The notes beneath the pieces were generated by a model that saw only the letters and a program-made list of their open reading frames with translations, had not been told where the DNA came from and made no database searches. Below are positions 17,380 to 27,000 of a DNA stretch of 64,000 bases, piece after piece. The translations under genes and the position numbers were made by a program. Every line of letters starts with the position of its first letter. Position 1 is the first letter of the stretch. The DNA comes from Methylobacterium nonmethylotrophicum (GTDB lineage Bacteria; Pseudomonadota; Alphaproteobacteria; Rhizobiales; Beijerinckiaceae): the NCBI RefSeq assembly GCF_004745635.1, contig NZ_SRLB01000004.1, positions 310,001 to 374,000 on the forward strand, in the 5' to 3' direction.

Positions 17380-18086
17380 GGCCGTGCCTCCTGCGGCGTA
17401 TGCTGCGAATGATCGATCATCAGTCCGTCCTCGATCGTGACGATGCGATCGACCAGCGGCTCGATGCGCGCGTCATGGCTGACGATGACGACCGCGCGGC
17501 CCTGGTCGTGGGCGAGGGACCTCAGGCAGTCGGTCACCATCCGGCCGGACGTCCAGTCCAGGGCGGCGGTCGGCTCGTCGCAGAGAATGAGCGTGGGATC
17601 GTGCGCCAGCGCCCGGGCGATCGCCACGCGCTGGCGCTGCCCGCCGCTGAGCTTGGCCGGGTAGAAGTCGGCCCGCTCGGCGAGTCCGAGATCGGCCAGC
17701 AGGCGGCGCGCCTGGACCTGCGCGGCCGCACGCGGGACACCCTGGAGATCCAGGGACACGGCCACGTTCTCCCAGGCCCGCAGCGTCGGGAACAGGTTGT
17801 AGGACTGGAACACGAAGCCGATCCGCCTGACCCGGATGGCGCGCAACGCAGCGGCGGGCAGGCCGTCGACGCGGGTTCCGAACAGCGTCAGCGCGCCGTC
17901 GCTCGGCGCCTTCAGGGCGCCGAGCAGCTGGAGCAGCGTGGTCTTGCCGCTCCCGGACGGACCGCGGATCATCAGGACCTCGCCGGCCTCGACATCGAGG
18001 GAGACGCCGCGCAGCGCCTCGACCGCCGTCGGCCCTTCGCCGTAGCGGAACCTCACCTCCCGCGCGGTTGCGACCGGCTCCGTCAT
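17376..18086 (-). CDS. ABC transporter ATP-binding protein (DevA type)
   Basis: 236 residues, standard length. Walker A GPSGSGKTT at about 40-48, Q-loop FQSYNLFPTL, signature LSGGQRQR, Walker B LILCDEPTAALD and the switch His in VSHD. The sequence is of the MacB/LolD/DevA class, which couples to permeases with four membrane helices. Its ATG overlaps the permease stop and its own stop overlaps the adaptor start (ATGA both times), so the three are made together. I place the start at 18086; a longer open frame upstream belongs to the permease region. Confidence 0.93.
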   Translation of the reverse strand: MTEPVATAREVRFRYGEGPTAVEALRGVSLDVEAGEVLMIRGPSGSGKTTLLQLLGALKAPSDGALTLFGTRVDGLPAAALRAIRVRRIGFVFQSYNLFPTLRAWENVAVSLDLQGVPRAAAQVQARRLLADLGLAERADFYPAKLSGGQRQRVAIARALAHDPTLILCDEPTAALDWTSGRMVTDCLRSLAHDQGRAVVIVSHDARIEPLVDRIVTIEDGLMIDHSQHTPQEARP

Positions 18087-19207
18087 TTGAACACGCTCGT
18101 CGGATCGATCGAGACGAGCTTCTTCACCGCCAGCAGCGACGCCAGCATGCACATCACCAGCGTGAAGAGCGAGACGCCCAGGACCAGGCCGGGCGTCAGC
18201 TCGAGAAGAACCGGCCCGCGATGCATGACCATGACGATGAGTCCCGAGATCGCGAAGCTCAGCGCGGTCCCGATGACGCCCGCGATGAGGGCCTGCTTGA
18301 CGACGATCAGGTTGAGGTAGCGGGCGGGCGCGCCCATCGCGACGAGCGTCGCGTATTCGTGCAGGCGCTCCAGCGTGGCGGCGTAGAGCGTCTGGGCGAC
18401 GATCGCGACGCCGACGAGCGCGCTCAGGACGGCACCGAGCCAGAGCGAGAGGCCGGCGCCGGTGGCGTAGATCCAGAAGCGCCGCGTCCGCTCCGCGAAC
18501 TCCGCGCTCGTCAGCACGTCGGCGTCCGGCACCCGCTCCTTCAGATCCGCCACGACGCGCTCGCGCGACGCGCCCGGCGCGAGCCGGACCAGCACGTAGC
18601 TGGTGTCGCCGTCGCGCACGTCGTTGAACTTGAGGGCGTTGTTGTAGGACGTGAAGACGTAGGGCGACTGCGTGAAGGTGCGCACGCCGTCGGTGAACCC
18701 GATGACCCTGGCCCGCCGGCCGCGGATCTCGATCTCCTGGCCGATCTCCGCGACGCCGAGCCGTCTCGCGTAGAGCGAATCGATCGCCACGGCATCCGGC
18801 TCGTTCAGCCGCGAGGGGTCGAGGCCGACGAGGTTCCAGGGCAGGCCCATCCGGCTCGCGATGACGCTGCCGACCAGGATGACGAGCTCGCTGCCGCCGT
18901 TCGGCTTGCGCCATTCCACGAACCGCACCGTCATGCGGGCGGCCTCCGCCACGCCCGCGACGGTCAGGACCTTGTAGAAGTTGCGCTGCGGCATGACGAC
19001 CGACTGGTCGACGTTGATCGTGGCGCGCGAGGTGACCCAGATGTCGGCGTCGGCGTGGTCGACGAGGCCGGAGGCCGTGCTGCCGAAACCCGCGAGCAGG
19101 CAGAGCTGGATGGTCATCAGCGTGACCGAGAACACGATCCCGATCAGCGTGGCCGCGAAGCGGACCGGGTCGTGCCGAAGGTTGCGCCACGCCAGGAGGG
19201 TCGTCAT
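18083..19207 (-). CDS. ABC transporter permease (DevC/FtsX-like)
   Basis: 374 residues from the ATG at 19207. First membrane helix FAATLIGIVFSVTLMTIQLCLL, a large periplasmic domain (about 45-255), then three C-terminal helices: LSLWLGAVLSALVGVAIVAQ, VVKQALIAGVIGTALSFAIS and LVLGVSLFTLVMCMLASLLA. This is the DevC/MacB-type topology. The frame is open upstream to an ATG at 19456, just after the preceding gene's stop (19458), and would add an 83-residue Pro/Ala/Arg-rich cytoplasmic extension. Family proteins start near the first helix, so I prefer 19207, but coupling to the upstream gene would favour 19456. Confidence 0.87.
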   Translation of the reverse strand: MTTLLAWRNLRHDPVRFAATLIGIVFSVTLMTIQLCLLAGFGSTASGLVDHADADIWVTSRATINVDQSVVMPQRNFYKVLTVAGVAEAARMTVRFVEWRKPNGGSELVILVGSVIASRMGLPWNLVGLDPSRLNEPDAVAIDSLYARRLGVAEIGQEIEIRGRRARVIGFTDGVRTFTQSPYVFTSYNNALKFNDVRDGDTSYVLVRLAPGASRERVVADLKERVPDADVLTSAEFAERTRRFWIYATGAGLSLWLGAVLSALVGVAIVAQTLYAATLERLHEYATLVAMGAPARYLNLIVVKQALIAGVIGTALSFAISGLIVMVMHRGPVLLELTPGLVLGVSLFTLVMCMLASLLAVKKLVSIDPTSVFK

Positions 19208-19457
19208 CCCGCCCCATGCGTCCCTCGGGCGGGGCGTGTCGACGGGCGCGGCGACGGGCTCCCGCGGGCCCGCATCGGCGGGCGCCGCGCCACGGGTCAC
19301 GGCGCGCCGCGCCGGCGCTTCCGGCCGCGGCCGGCGCGGAAAGCCGCCACCCGCCGCGGACCCGGAGGGCAGGCCGCGCGCGGGTGCAGCCTCCGGCGTC
19401 CCGCTCCGGACGCCGTCCGGCAGGGGACCGGGTGGGAGGCCCGAAGGGGAACGCATC

Positions 19458-20630
19458 TCAGCCAAGATTGCGGATCCGCATCGACTTGAAGCGATCGAGC
19501 TGCTCCACGCTGGACCGGCCGCTCTCGCCGACCATCAGCAGGCTGGATCGCTCGCTGCCGACGAAGGTCGCGCAGACGAGCTTGTGGCTGTCGTAGACGC
19601 GGCCCAAGGCCGCCACGACGCCGGCGTGCCCCTCCGGCTCGTCCGCCCGGAGGCCCTCGAAGATCCCCTTCATGTCTCTCATCGTGCGCACGAGGTGCAT
19701 GTGGTCGGCCGAGAGCAGCCCGCTGAAGCCGCGCGGCATGTGCGGCTGGCCCATGCTCGGGCGGATCTGCGCGTCGTAGAGGTGATCCGGGAAATCCGCG
19801 GCGAACCGGAACGCCGCCGCGCAGGCATCGAGACCGGTCACCACGTGACGCAGCGCCTCCCGTCGCGCCGGCGGCGTATCCCGGCACGCCTGCAGCGCCG
19901 CCATCGCGGCGATGAGCCCCTGGCTGAGGGCCGCGAAGACCTGATGCCCCCGGATCCAGCGGCGTGCGGGATGATCCGCGAAGGCGGCGGAGGCGGCGAC
20001 CGGGAGGCGCCCCGGCGAGAGGCGCGGTCCCTCGCCCAGGGCCAGCGCGACGGCGCTCAGCAGGCCCGTCTCGATCGCGGACAGCACCGGCACCCCGACC
20101 GTCGCCGGCGTCTCCGTCAGATCCTGCCGGAAGGCGATCAGGGCCTGCATCAGGGACAGGATGTACAGAGCCGGATCAGGCTTCGAGGCGCGGCGAATCG
20201 CGAAGAAGTCGTCGTGGGTGTCGGTGTCCGACGGCAGGTTCGCCGCGAGCGTCGCCTCGATGGAGCGACGCACCTTGAGCGGATTGCGGCGGGCCGCGGC
20301 GCAGAGGGCCGACATCGCCGCCGCGAGCGCGGCGGGCGAGGGGTCCAGCGCCGCGCCGCAGAGGCGGCGGATCTCCGCCGGGAGGGCGCCGATGCCGGCC
20401 ACCGCCGACGGAACCTCCTCGGGCTCGAGAAAGGCGATCGTCGGCAGGCCGGCGCGGGTGAGCGCCATGGCCGCGCCCGGGCACGGATCGGACGACGCGC
20501 GCTCGAGCGCCGGAGCGGCTGAAGCGGCCGAGACCCGTCGAAGCGGGACATCGGCCATCTTGCCGAGGATCTCGGGCCTGATGCGGCGCGCGCTCGGCGC
20601 GCCGGGCAGCCCTGGACTGCGATCGTCCAT
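19458..20630 (-). CDS. Unknown protein of the biosynthetic cluster
   Basis: 390 residues; I do not recognise a family. Start ATG at 20630 with a good ribosome-binding site (ggaagga). It looks soluble and mainly helical, without signal peptide or membrane segment. It contains several His/Asp-rich segments (DTHDDFF, DHPARRWIRGHQVF, SADHMHLVRTM, YDSHKLVC) that could bind metal or heme; this is only a guess from residue spacing. The C-terminal part FVGSERSSLLMVGESGRS is Ser/Gly-rich. It is the first gene of the leftward exporter group and diverges from the PKS, so it probably belongs to the pathway as a tailoring enzyme or accessory factor. Confidence 0.7.
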   Translation of the reverse strand: MDDRSPGLPGAPSARRIRPEILGKMADVPLRRVSAASAAPALERASSDPCPGAAMALTRAGLPTIAFLEPEEVPSAVAGIGALPAEIRRLCGAALDPSPAALAAAMSALCAAARRNPLKVRRSIEATLAANLPSDTDTHDDFFAIRRASKPDPALYILSLMQALIAFRQDLTETPATVGVPVLSAIETGLLSAVALALGEGPRLSPGRLPVAASAAFADHPARRWIRGHQVFAALSQGLIAAMAALQACRDTPPARREALRHVVTGLDACAAAFRFAADFPDHLYDAQIRPSMGQPHMPRGFSGLLSADHMHLVRTMRDMKGIFEGLRADEPEGHAGVVAALGRVYDSHKLVCATFVGSERSSLLMVGESGRSSVEQLDRFKSMRIRNLG

Positions 20631-21043
20631 TCCTTCCACCGTCCGTGATCTCGCCCTTCGCGGAGCCCGTGGCCCCCGCGTGTCGCAGACCCGCACGGCG
20701 GCGAGCCTTGCTCTCGCCGACCAGGTCACGACGCCGCAGCGGCGTCCGGCCGATTCCGACCGCCGGGCCGATCCCACCGCTCCGCCCGCCAACCTCCTAG
20801 GGCGACTCTTCCCAAGGGGAGTATCCGCTATATGCCGCAAAGTTCACGCTATACGTAGTCCGTGGACGTTTAGTTAACGCAGCTGGCGCGAGAAACGGCA
20901 TTAACTCTCAGCGGAGCAAATGGATGTGAATCCATTCGAAGACTGCTTTTCGGCGATATCGCCTCGCGTATGACAGGGGCAGGCAGAATCGGGATGCGTC
21001 CGCGGTGACTGCGTCCCTGTCGAACTCTTAGGTAGGCCGAACG
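20631..21043. other. Divergent control region of the biosynthetic cluster
   Basis: 413 bp between the leftward exporter group and the rightward PKS gene, so it should carry promoters for both. Bases 20820-20960 are relatively AT-rich (ctatacgtag, tttagttaacg). It contains the 18-bp palindrome at 20919-20936. No gene is supported. Confidence 0.6.
20919..20936. promoter_or_regulatory. 18-bp palindrome, possible operator
   Basis: AATGGAT-GTGA-ATCCATT: two perfect 7-base arms with a 4-base spacer, about 108 bp before the PKS start. The size and symmetry suit a dimeric regulator such as a LuxR- or TetR-type protein. No regulator gene is found inside the cluster. Confidence 0.4.
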
Positions 21044-24000
21044 ATGAGCGCGCAGATGCAGACGGAGACCGTGCCGATGGCGATCATCGGGGTGAGCGGA
21101 CGCTATCCGAAATCCGACAATCTCGATCAGCTCTGGGTCAACCTGAAATCCGGACTCGATTGCATCGGCGAGGCCAAGGGCGACCGCTGGGACCTCGGGT
21201 TCCATGGCACGGACCGCGATCAGCCGCAGCGCATCTACACGAAGGCCGGCGGCTTCCTCGACAGGATCGACCTGTTCGACGCGGATTTCTTCGGGATGTC
21301 GCCCCGGGAGGCCAAGCAGGTCGATCCGCAGCACAGGCTGCTCCTCGAACTCGCCTGGGAGGCGTTCGAATCCGCCGGGATCGTCCCGTCCGACGTCGCC
21401 GGCTCGCGCACCGGCGTGTTCGTGGGCATCTCGAGCACCGACTACTCGAACCTCGCCACGGACCGGGCCGACGCCTACACCAATATCGGCAGTTCGCTCG
21501 CGATCGCGGCCAACCGCATCTCCTACGTGTACGACCTGCACGGGCCGAGCCTGTCGATCGACACGGCCTGCTCGTCGAGCATCGTCGCCCTGCACCAGGC
21601 CTGCACCAGCCTCGCCGCCGGGGAGACGGCGATGGCGCTCGTCGGCGGCGTCAACCTCCTGATGGGGGTCAAGCCCTGGATCGGCTTCTCGCGCGCCTCG
21701 ATGCTCTCGCCGGACGGCCGCTGCAAGAGCTTCGACGCGTCGGGCAACGGCTACGTCCGGTCCGAGGGCGGCGGCATGGTGATCGTGAAGCGTCTGTCCG
21801 ACGCGGAGCGGGACGGCGACGCGATCCTCGGCGTCATCCTGGCCACCGGCGTCAACTCGGACGGCCGGACCATGGGCATGGCCCTGCCGAGCGGCGAGGC
21901 GCAGGAGCGGCTGCTGCGCGAGGTCTACGGCCGGTGCGGCCTCAGCCCCGAGCAGGTCTTCTACGTGGAGGCGCACGGGACCGGCACCGCGGCGGGCGAT
22001 CCGATCGAGTGCGGGGCGATCGGCCGCGTCCTCGGCAGCCCGCGCGCCGACGGCTCGACCTGCCTGATCGGGTCGGTGAAGTCGAATATCGGCCATCTCG
22101 AACCGGGCGCGGGCATCGCGGGCCTGACCAAGGTGCTGCTGTCGCTGCGCCACGGCGAGATCCCGGCCAACCTGCATTTCGAGACGCCCAACCCCAAGAT
22201 CGATTTCGAGGGCTGGAAGCTCTCCGTGGTCGACAAGGCGGTTCCGCTCCCGCGGGACGGCGCGCCCCTGATCTTCGGGCTCAACTCGTTCGGCTTCGGC
22301 GGCACCAACGCCCACGTGGTGATCCAGGAGTACCGGAAGACCGAGGACCGGCAGGCCGCGCCCGAGGAGGCGCCGGAAGCCGGGACCTTCGCGGGCGGGA
22401 CTTTTGCCGGTGGGACTTTTGCCGGTGGGACTTGGGATCGCCTCCTGATGATCTCCGGCCACACGCCGGAGGCCCTCAAGGCGGTCGCGGGCGACTACGC
22501 GCGGATGCTGCGGACCGCCCCGGACGCCGAGTGGCGCCGCATCTGCGCGACGGCCGCCCTCGCCCGCGGCCGCCACGCCCACCGCCTCGCCCTCATGGCC
22601 GAGACCCCCGCCCGGGCCGCCGAGACCCTCGACCGGTTCCTCGCCGGCGAGAAGCCGCCGGGCCTCGCCACGGGGCGCGCGGGCGCCAAGGCCCGCCGCC
22701 TCGCCTTCGTGTATTCCGGCAACGGCCCGCAATGGTGGGGCATGGGGCGCGAACTGCTCGCCCAGAACCCCGTGTTCCGCGCGGAGGTCGAGGCGGTCGA
22801 CGCGCTCTTCGCGCCCCTCGCCGGCTGGTCGCTGATCGCCGAGATGGCCAAGCCCGAATCCGAGAGCCGCATCGCCCTCACGGAGATCGGGCAGCCGCTC
22901 CTGTTCGCCCTGCAGATGGGGCTGACGGCCGTCCTGCGGGAGGCGGGCCTGCAGCCCGCGGCCGTGTTCGGCCACAGCGTCGGCGAGGTGGCGGCTGCCG
23001 CCGCATCCGGCGCCCTGACGCGCGAGCAGGCCGTCGCGGTCATCTTCCACCGCAGCAGCCTCCAGGCGCAGACCGCCGGCCGCGGCCGCATGGCCGCCAT
23101 CTCGCTGAGCGCCGCCGAGGCCACCGAGGCGATGGCGGCGACCGGCGGCTGGCTCGAGATCGCCGCGGTGAACGCGCGGCAGGCCGTGACGGTGGCGGGC
23201 GATCCCGCCGCGCTCGAGACCCTGGTCGACCGGCTGACCGACGAGGGCCACTTCGCCCGCCTGCTCCAGATCGACTACCCGTTCCACACCTCGGCCATGG
23301 ATTCCATCCAGGCGAGCCTGCTGCTGCAGCTCCAGGGCCTCGCGCCCGGCGCCGCCACGGTCCCGTTCGTCTCGACGGTGGAGGGGACAATCCTCGACGG
23401 CACCGCCCTCGACGCGGGCTACTGGTGGCGCAACGTGCGCGCGCCGGTGAAGTTCGCCGACGCCGCCGAGCATGCGCTCGCCGAGCAGGGTATCGAGGCC
23501 TTCATCGAGATCGGCCCGCATCCGGTCCTGGTCGACTACCTGAACCAGGCCATCAAGGCGAGCCAGGGCTCGGCCGCGACCGCCTTCGGAACCCTGCGGC
23601 GCCCCACCCGCGGCAAGGTCACCCCCGAGGACGAGGCCGTCACCAATGCGGTCTGCGCCGCCTACGCGGCCGGCGCCGGAACCCCGGAGGCGATCTTCCG
23701 CCGGCCCGCAATCCTCGCCGAGCTCCCTTCCTATCCGTGGATGCGCGAGCGGCACTGGCGCGGCGGCTGCGAATTGCCGGCGAGCCCCATCATCGTCGAG
23801 CGCGACCATGAGCTGCTGGGGCACCGCCTGCCCGGCGGCGACGGGGTCTGGAACAACCTGATCCAGACGACGCTGCTGCCCTACCTGAATGATCACGTCG
23901 TGCAGGGCACACCGCTGTTCCCGGCGGCCGGCTACATCGAGCTCAGCCTGGCGGCCGGCCGCATGGTCCACGGCGGCGCGGCGCTCGCCCTCGAGACCTT

Positions 24001-27000
24001 CGACATCCTGCGGCCCCTGACGCTGCCGGAGGGCGTCGAGCCGATGGTCGAGACCTGCCTCGACGCGGCGGACGGCACCCTGCGTATCCGGTCGCGGCCG
24101 GATGCCGCCGCGCCGGAATGGACGGACCACGTCAAGGGCCGGGTGACGAAGCTCCCCGACGGCGACGGCGTGCGGAGCCTCGACCGCGCCGCGCTCCTCG
24201 CCGGGATGCCCGCGGTCCTGGACGCCGCCGCGCATTATGCCGGCTGCCACCGCCGCGGCATGAGCTACGGCCCGGCCTTCCAGGGCGTGATCTCCGTCGC
24301 CATGACGGAGCCCGGGGAGGCCCGGCGCGCCGCTCTGGGCGAGGTCGCCCTGCCGGCCCTCGACGGCGCGCTGTCGGGCTACCACGCGCATCCGGCCCTG
24401 CTCGACAGCTGCCTGCAGGTGCTGGTGAGCCTGATCGGCCAGTGCGAGCCCCGCGACTGCGCCACGATCCCCGTCCAGGTCGACCGGATCCTCTCCCTCG
24501 CGCCCCTGCCGGCCCGCATCCTCTGCCACGTGGCGCTCCGGCACGAATCGGCGCGCTCGGGGCTTGCCGACATCACGGTCGCCGACACAGACGGCCGCGT
24601 CGTGATGGTGCTCGAAGGCGCTCGCTTCCAGAAGGTGGAGTTCCGCAGCAGCGTCCTGCCGATCCTCGCGGAGGATTGGCGGCCGGACCCGGCCTGGACG
24701 CCGCGGCACCCCACCGCCCTCTTCCTGCCCGCCCCGGGCGACCTCGCCGCGACCCTCGCCCCGGCCCTCGGTAAGCTGCACGAGACCGCGCCGACTGAGG
24801 CCCGGGCTGCGGTCGAGGCCGTCGCCGCCGCGCAGGTCGCGGCGGTGCTCGACGGGGTGCAGGGCGGCCTCGACGCGAACGGCGAGGCGCTGCTGTCCCG
24901 CCTCGTCGCCCGCGTGGAGGCGGCGGGAACCCCGGCACGCGCCGGGCAGGATGCGGACGCCCTCTGGCGGGCGGCCATGCTCGCCCACCCGCAGGTCGGG
25001 GCCGAGCTCGTGGCCGTCGCCAGGGCCGCCGAGCAGCTGCCCGCCCGCCTGCGCGGCGCCGGCGAGACGCCGGTCGCCATGCTGGAGAGCCTGGAGGACA
25101 CCGCGCCGACGCGCGCCGGCTTCAACCGCTTCGTCGCGGACGCCCTCGCGGCGGCGGTGGCGGCCTGGCCCGCGGGCCGGCCGGTGCGGGTCGTCGAGAC
25201 GAACGGCGGCACCGGCGGCCTCGCCGCCGCGCTGCTGCCGGTCCTGCCGCCCGAGCGCAGCGACTACCTGTTCCTGGACGCCGCCGAGCAGACGGTCGGC
25301 CGGGCGCAGAGCCGGTTCTCGGGCCACCACTTCTTCCGCGCGGACACGAAGGCGCTCGGCGACCTGCCGCGGGGGGCTGCCGACATCGTGGTGGTGAACG
25401 GCGCCTTCGATGCGCGCGACCTCTCGGGCGCCCTCGCGCCCGGCGGGCTCGCCTTCGTGGTGGCGCCCGGCCAGGGCCTGATGGAGACCCTCCTGTTCCC
25501 CGAGGCGGAGGCGCTCGACGCCGAGGCGGCGCTGGCCGGGCTCGGCCTCGCGGGCTTCGAGACCGGGACGCCGCTCGGCGCCGAGCCGGGTCCGTTCCTG
25601 GTGCTCGCCCGCAGGCCCGCCTCCGACGCGGTGCCGGACACCGCCGGCGCGGTCGCAGGAGGCGGCGCGGCGCGCCTGCTCCTCGTCGGCGAGGCCGAGG
25701 CCGGTTCCGCCTTCGTGGCGCGGGCCGCCGCCGCCCTGGCGGCGGCCGGCCAGGCCGTCCGCACCCGCACGCTCACGGCGGCCGACCTGAACGACGAGGC
25801 GATGGCGGCGCTGGTCGCAGAGGAGAGCGATGTCGGCGAGGTCGTGCACCTCGCCGGCTGGGCCGCGACCCCGGAGGAGGCCGCCGACATCCTGGCCGGC
25901 CAGGACCTGCGCTGCCTCTCGACCATCCTGCTCGCGCGCGCCATCGAGGCGCGGGCCGTGGAGGTGGCGGACTACGCCCCGGTCCTGACCCTCGTGACCC
26001 GCCACGCCTCGGCCGGGCCGGACGCGCGGGAGGCGGTGGACCCGTTCCAGGCGCCCCTGCGCGGCCTCGGGCGGGTGATCGCCAACGAGCAGCCGAGCCT
26101 CGGCGTGCGCCTCATCGACGTCCACGCCGCGGCGGATGACGGGCAGGCGGGCGAGGACATCGCCGCCGCCCTCCTGCGGCGCGACGCCGAAACCGAGACC
26201 CTGCTGCGCGACGGGCTGCGCTTCGTCTCCCGGGCGCGGCTGTCCTCGGGCGCCGAGCAGGCCCGCATCGCCCGCCCGTCTGCCGCCGGCGCGCCGCCCC
26301 AGGCCTTCCGGCTCGACTTCCGGCCCGGCGGCGGGCTCGATTCCCTGCACCTGCGCGGGATCGAGCGGCGCGAGCCCGGCCCGGGCGAGATCGAGATCGC
26401 CGTCAAGGCCGCGGGCCTCAACTTCCGCGACGTGCTCTGGGCCATGGGCGTCCTGCCCGAGGAGGCCGTCGAGAAGGGCTTCTCCGGGCCGACCATCGGC
26501 ATGGAATGCGCCGGCGAGGTGGTCCGGGTCGGCCCCGGCGTCACGACGCACGCGGTCGGCGACCGGGTGATCGCCTTCGCATCGTCCTGCTTCGCGAGCC
26601 ACGTCACGACCTCGGCGGGCTCCGCCGCGCCCATGCCGGCGGGCCTGAGCCACGAGGCCGCCGCCACCATCCCGACCGCCTTCGTCACCGCGTGGTACGC
26701 CCTCGACCACCTCGCCCGCCTCGAACCGGGCGAGACCGTGCTGATCCACGGCGCGGCCGGGGGCGTCGGGCTCGCGGCCCTGCAGATCGCCAAGCTGCGC
26801 GGGGCGATCGTCTTCGCCAGCGCCGGCTCGGCCGACAAGCAGCGGCTCGTGCGCACCATGGGCGCCGACCACGTCGTCAGCTCGCGCTCGCTCGCCTTCG
26901 CGGACGACATCATGCGCCTGACGGGCGGCCGGGGCGTCGACGTCGTGCTCAACTCGCTCGCCGGCGAGGCGATCACCAAGGGCCTGCAGGTGCTCAAGCC

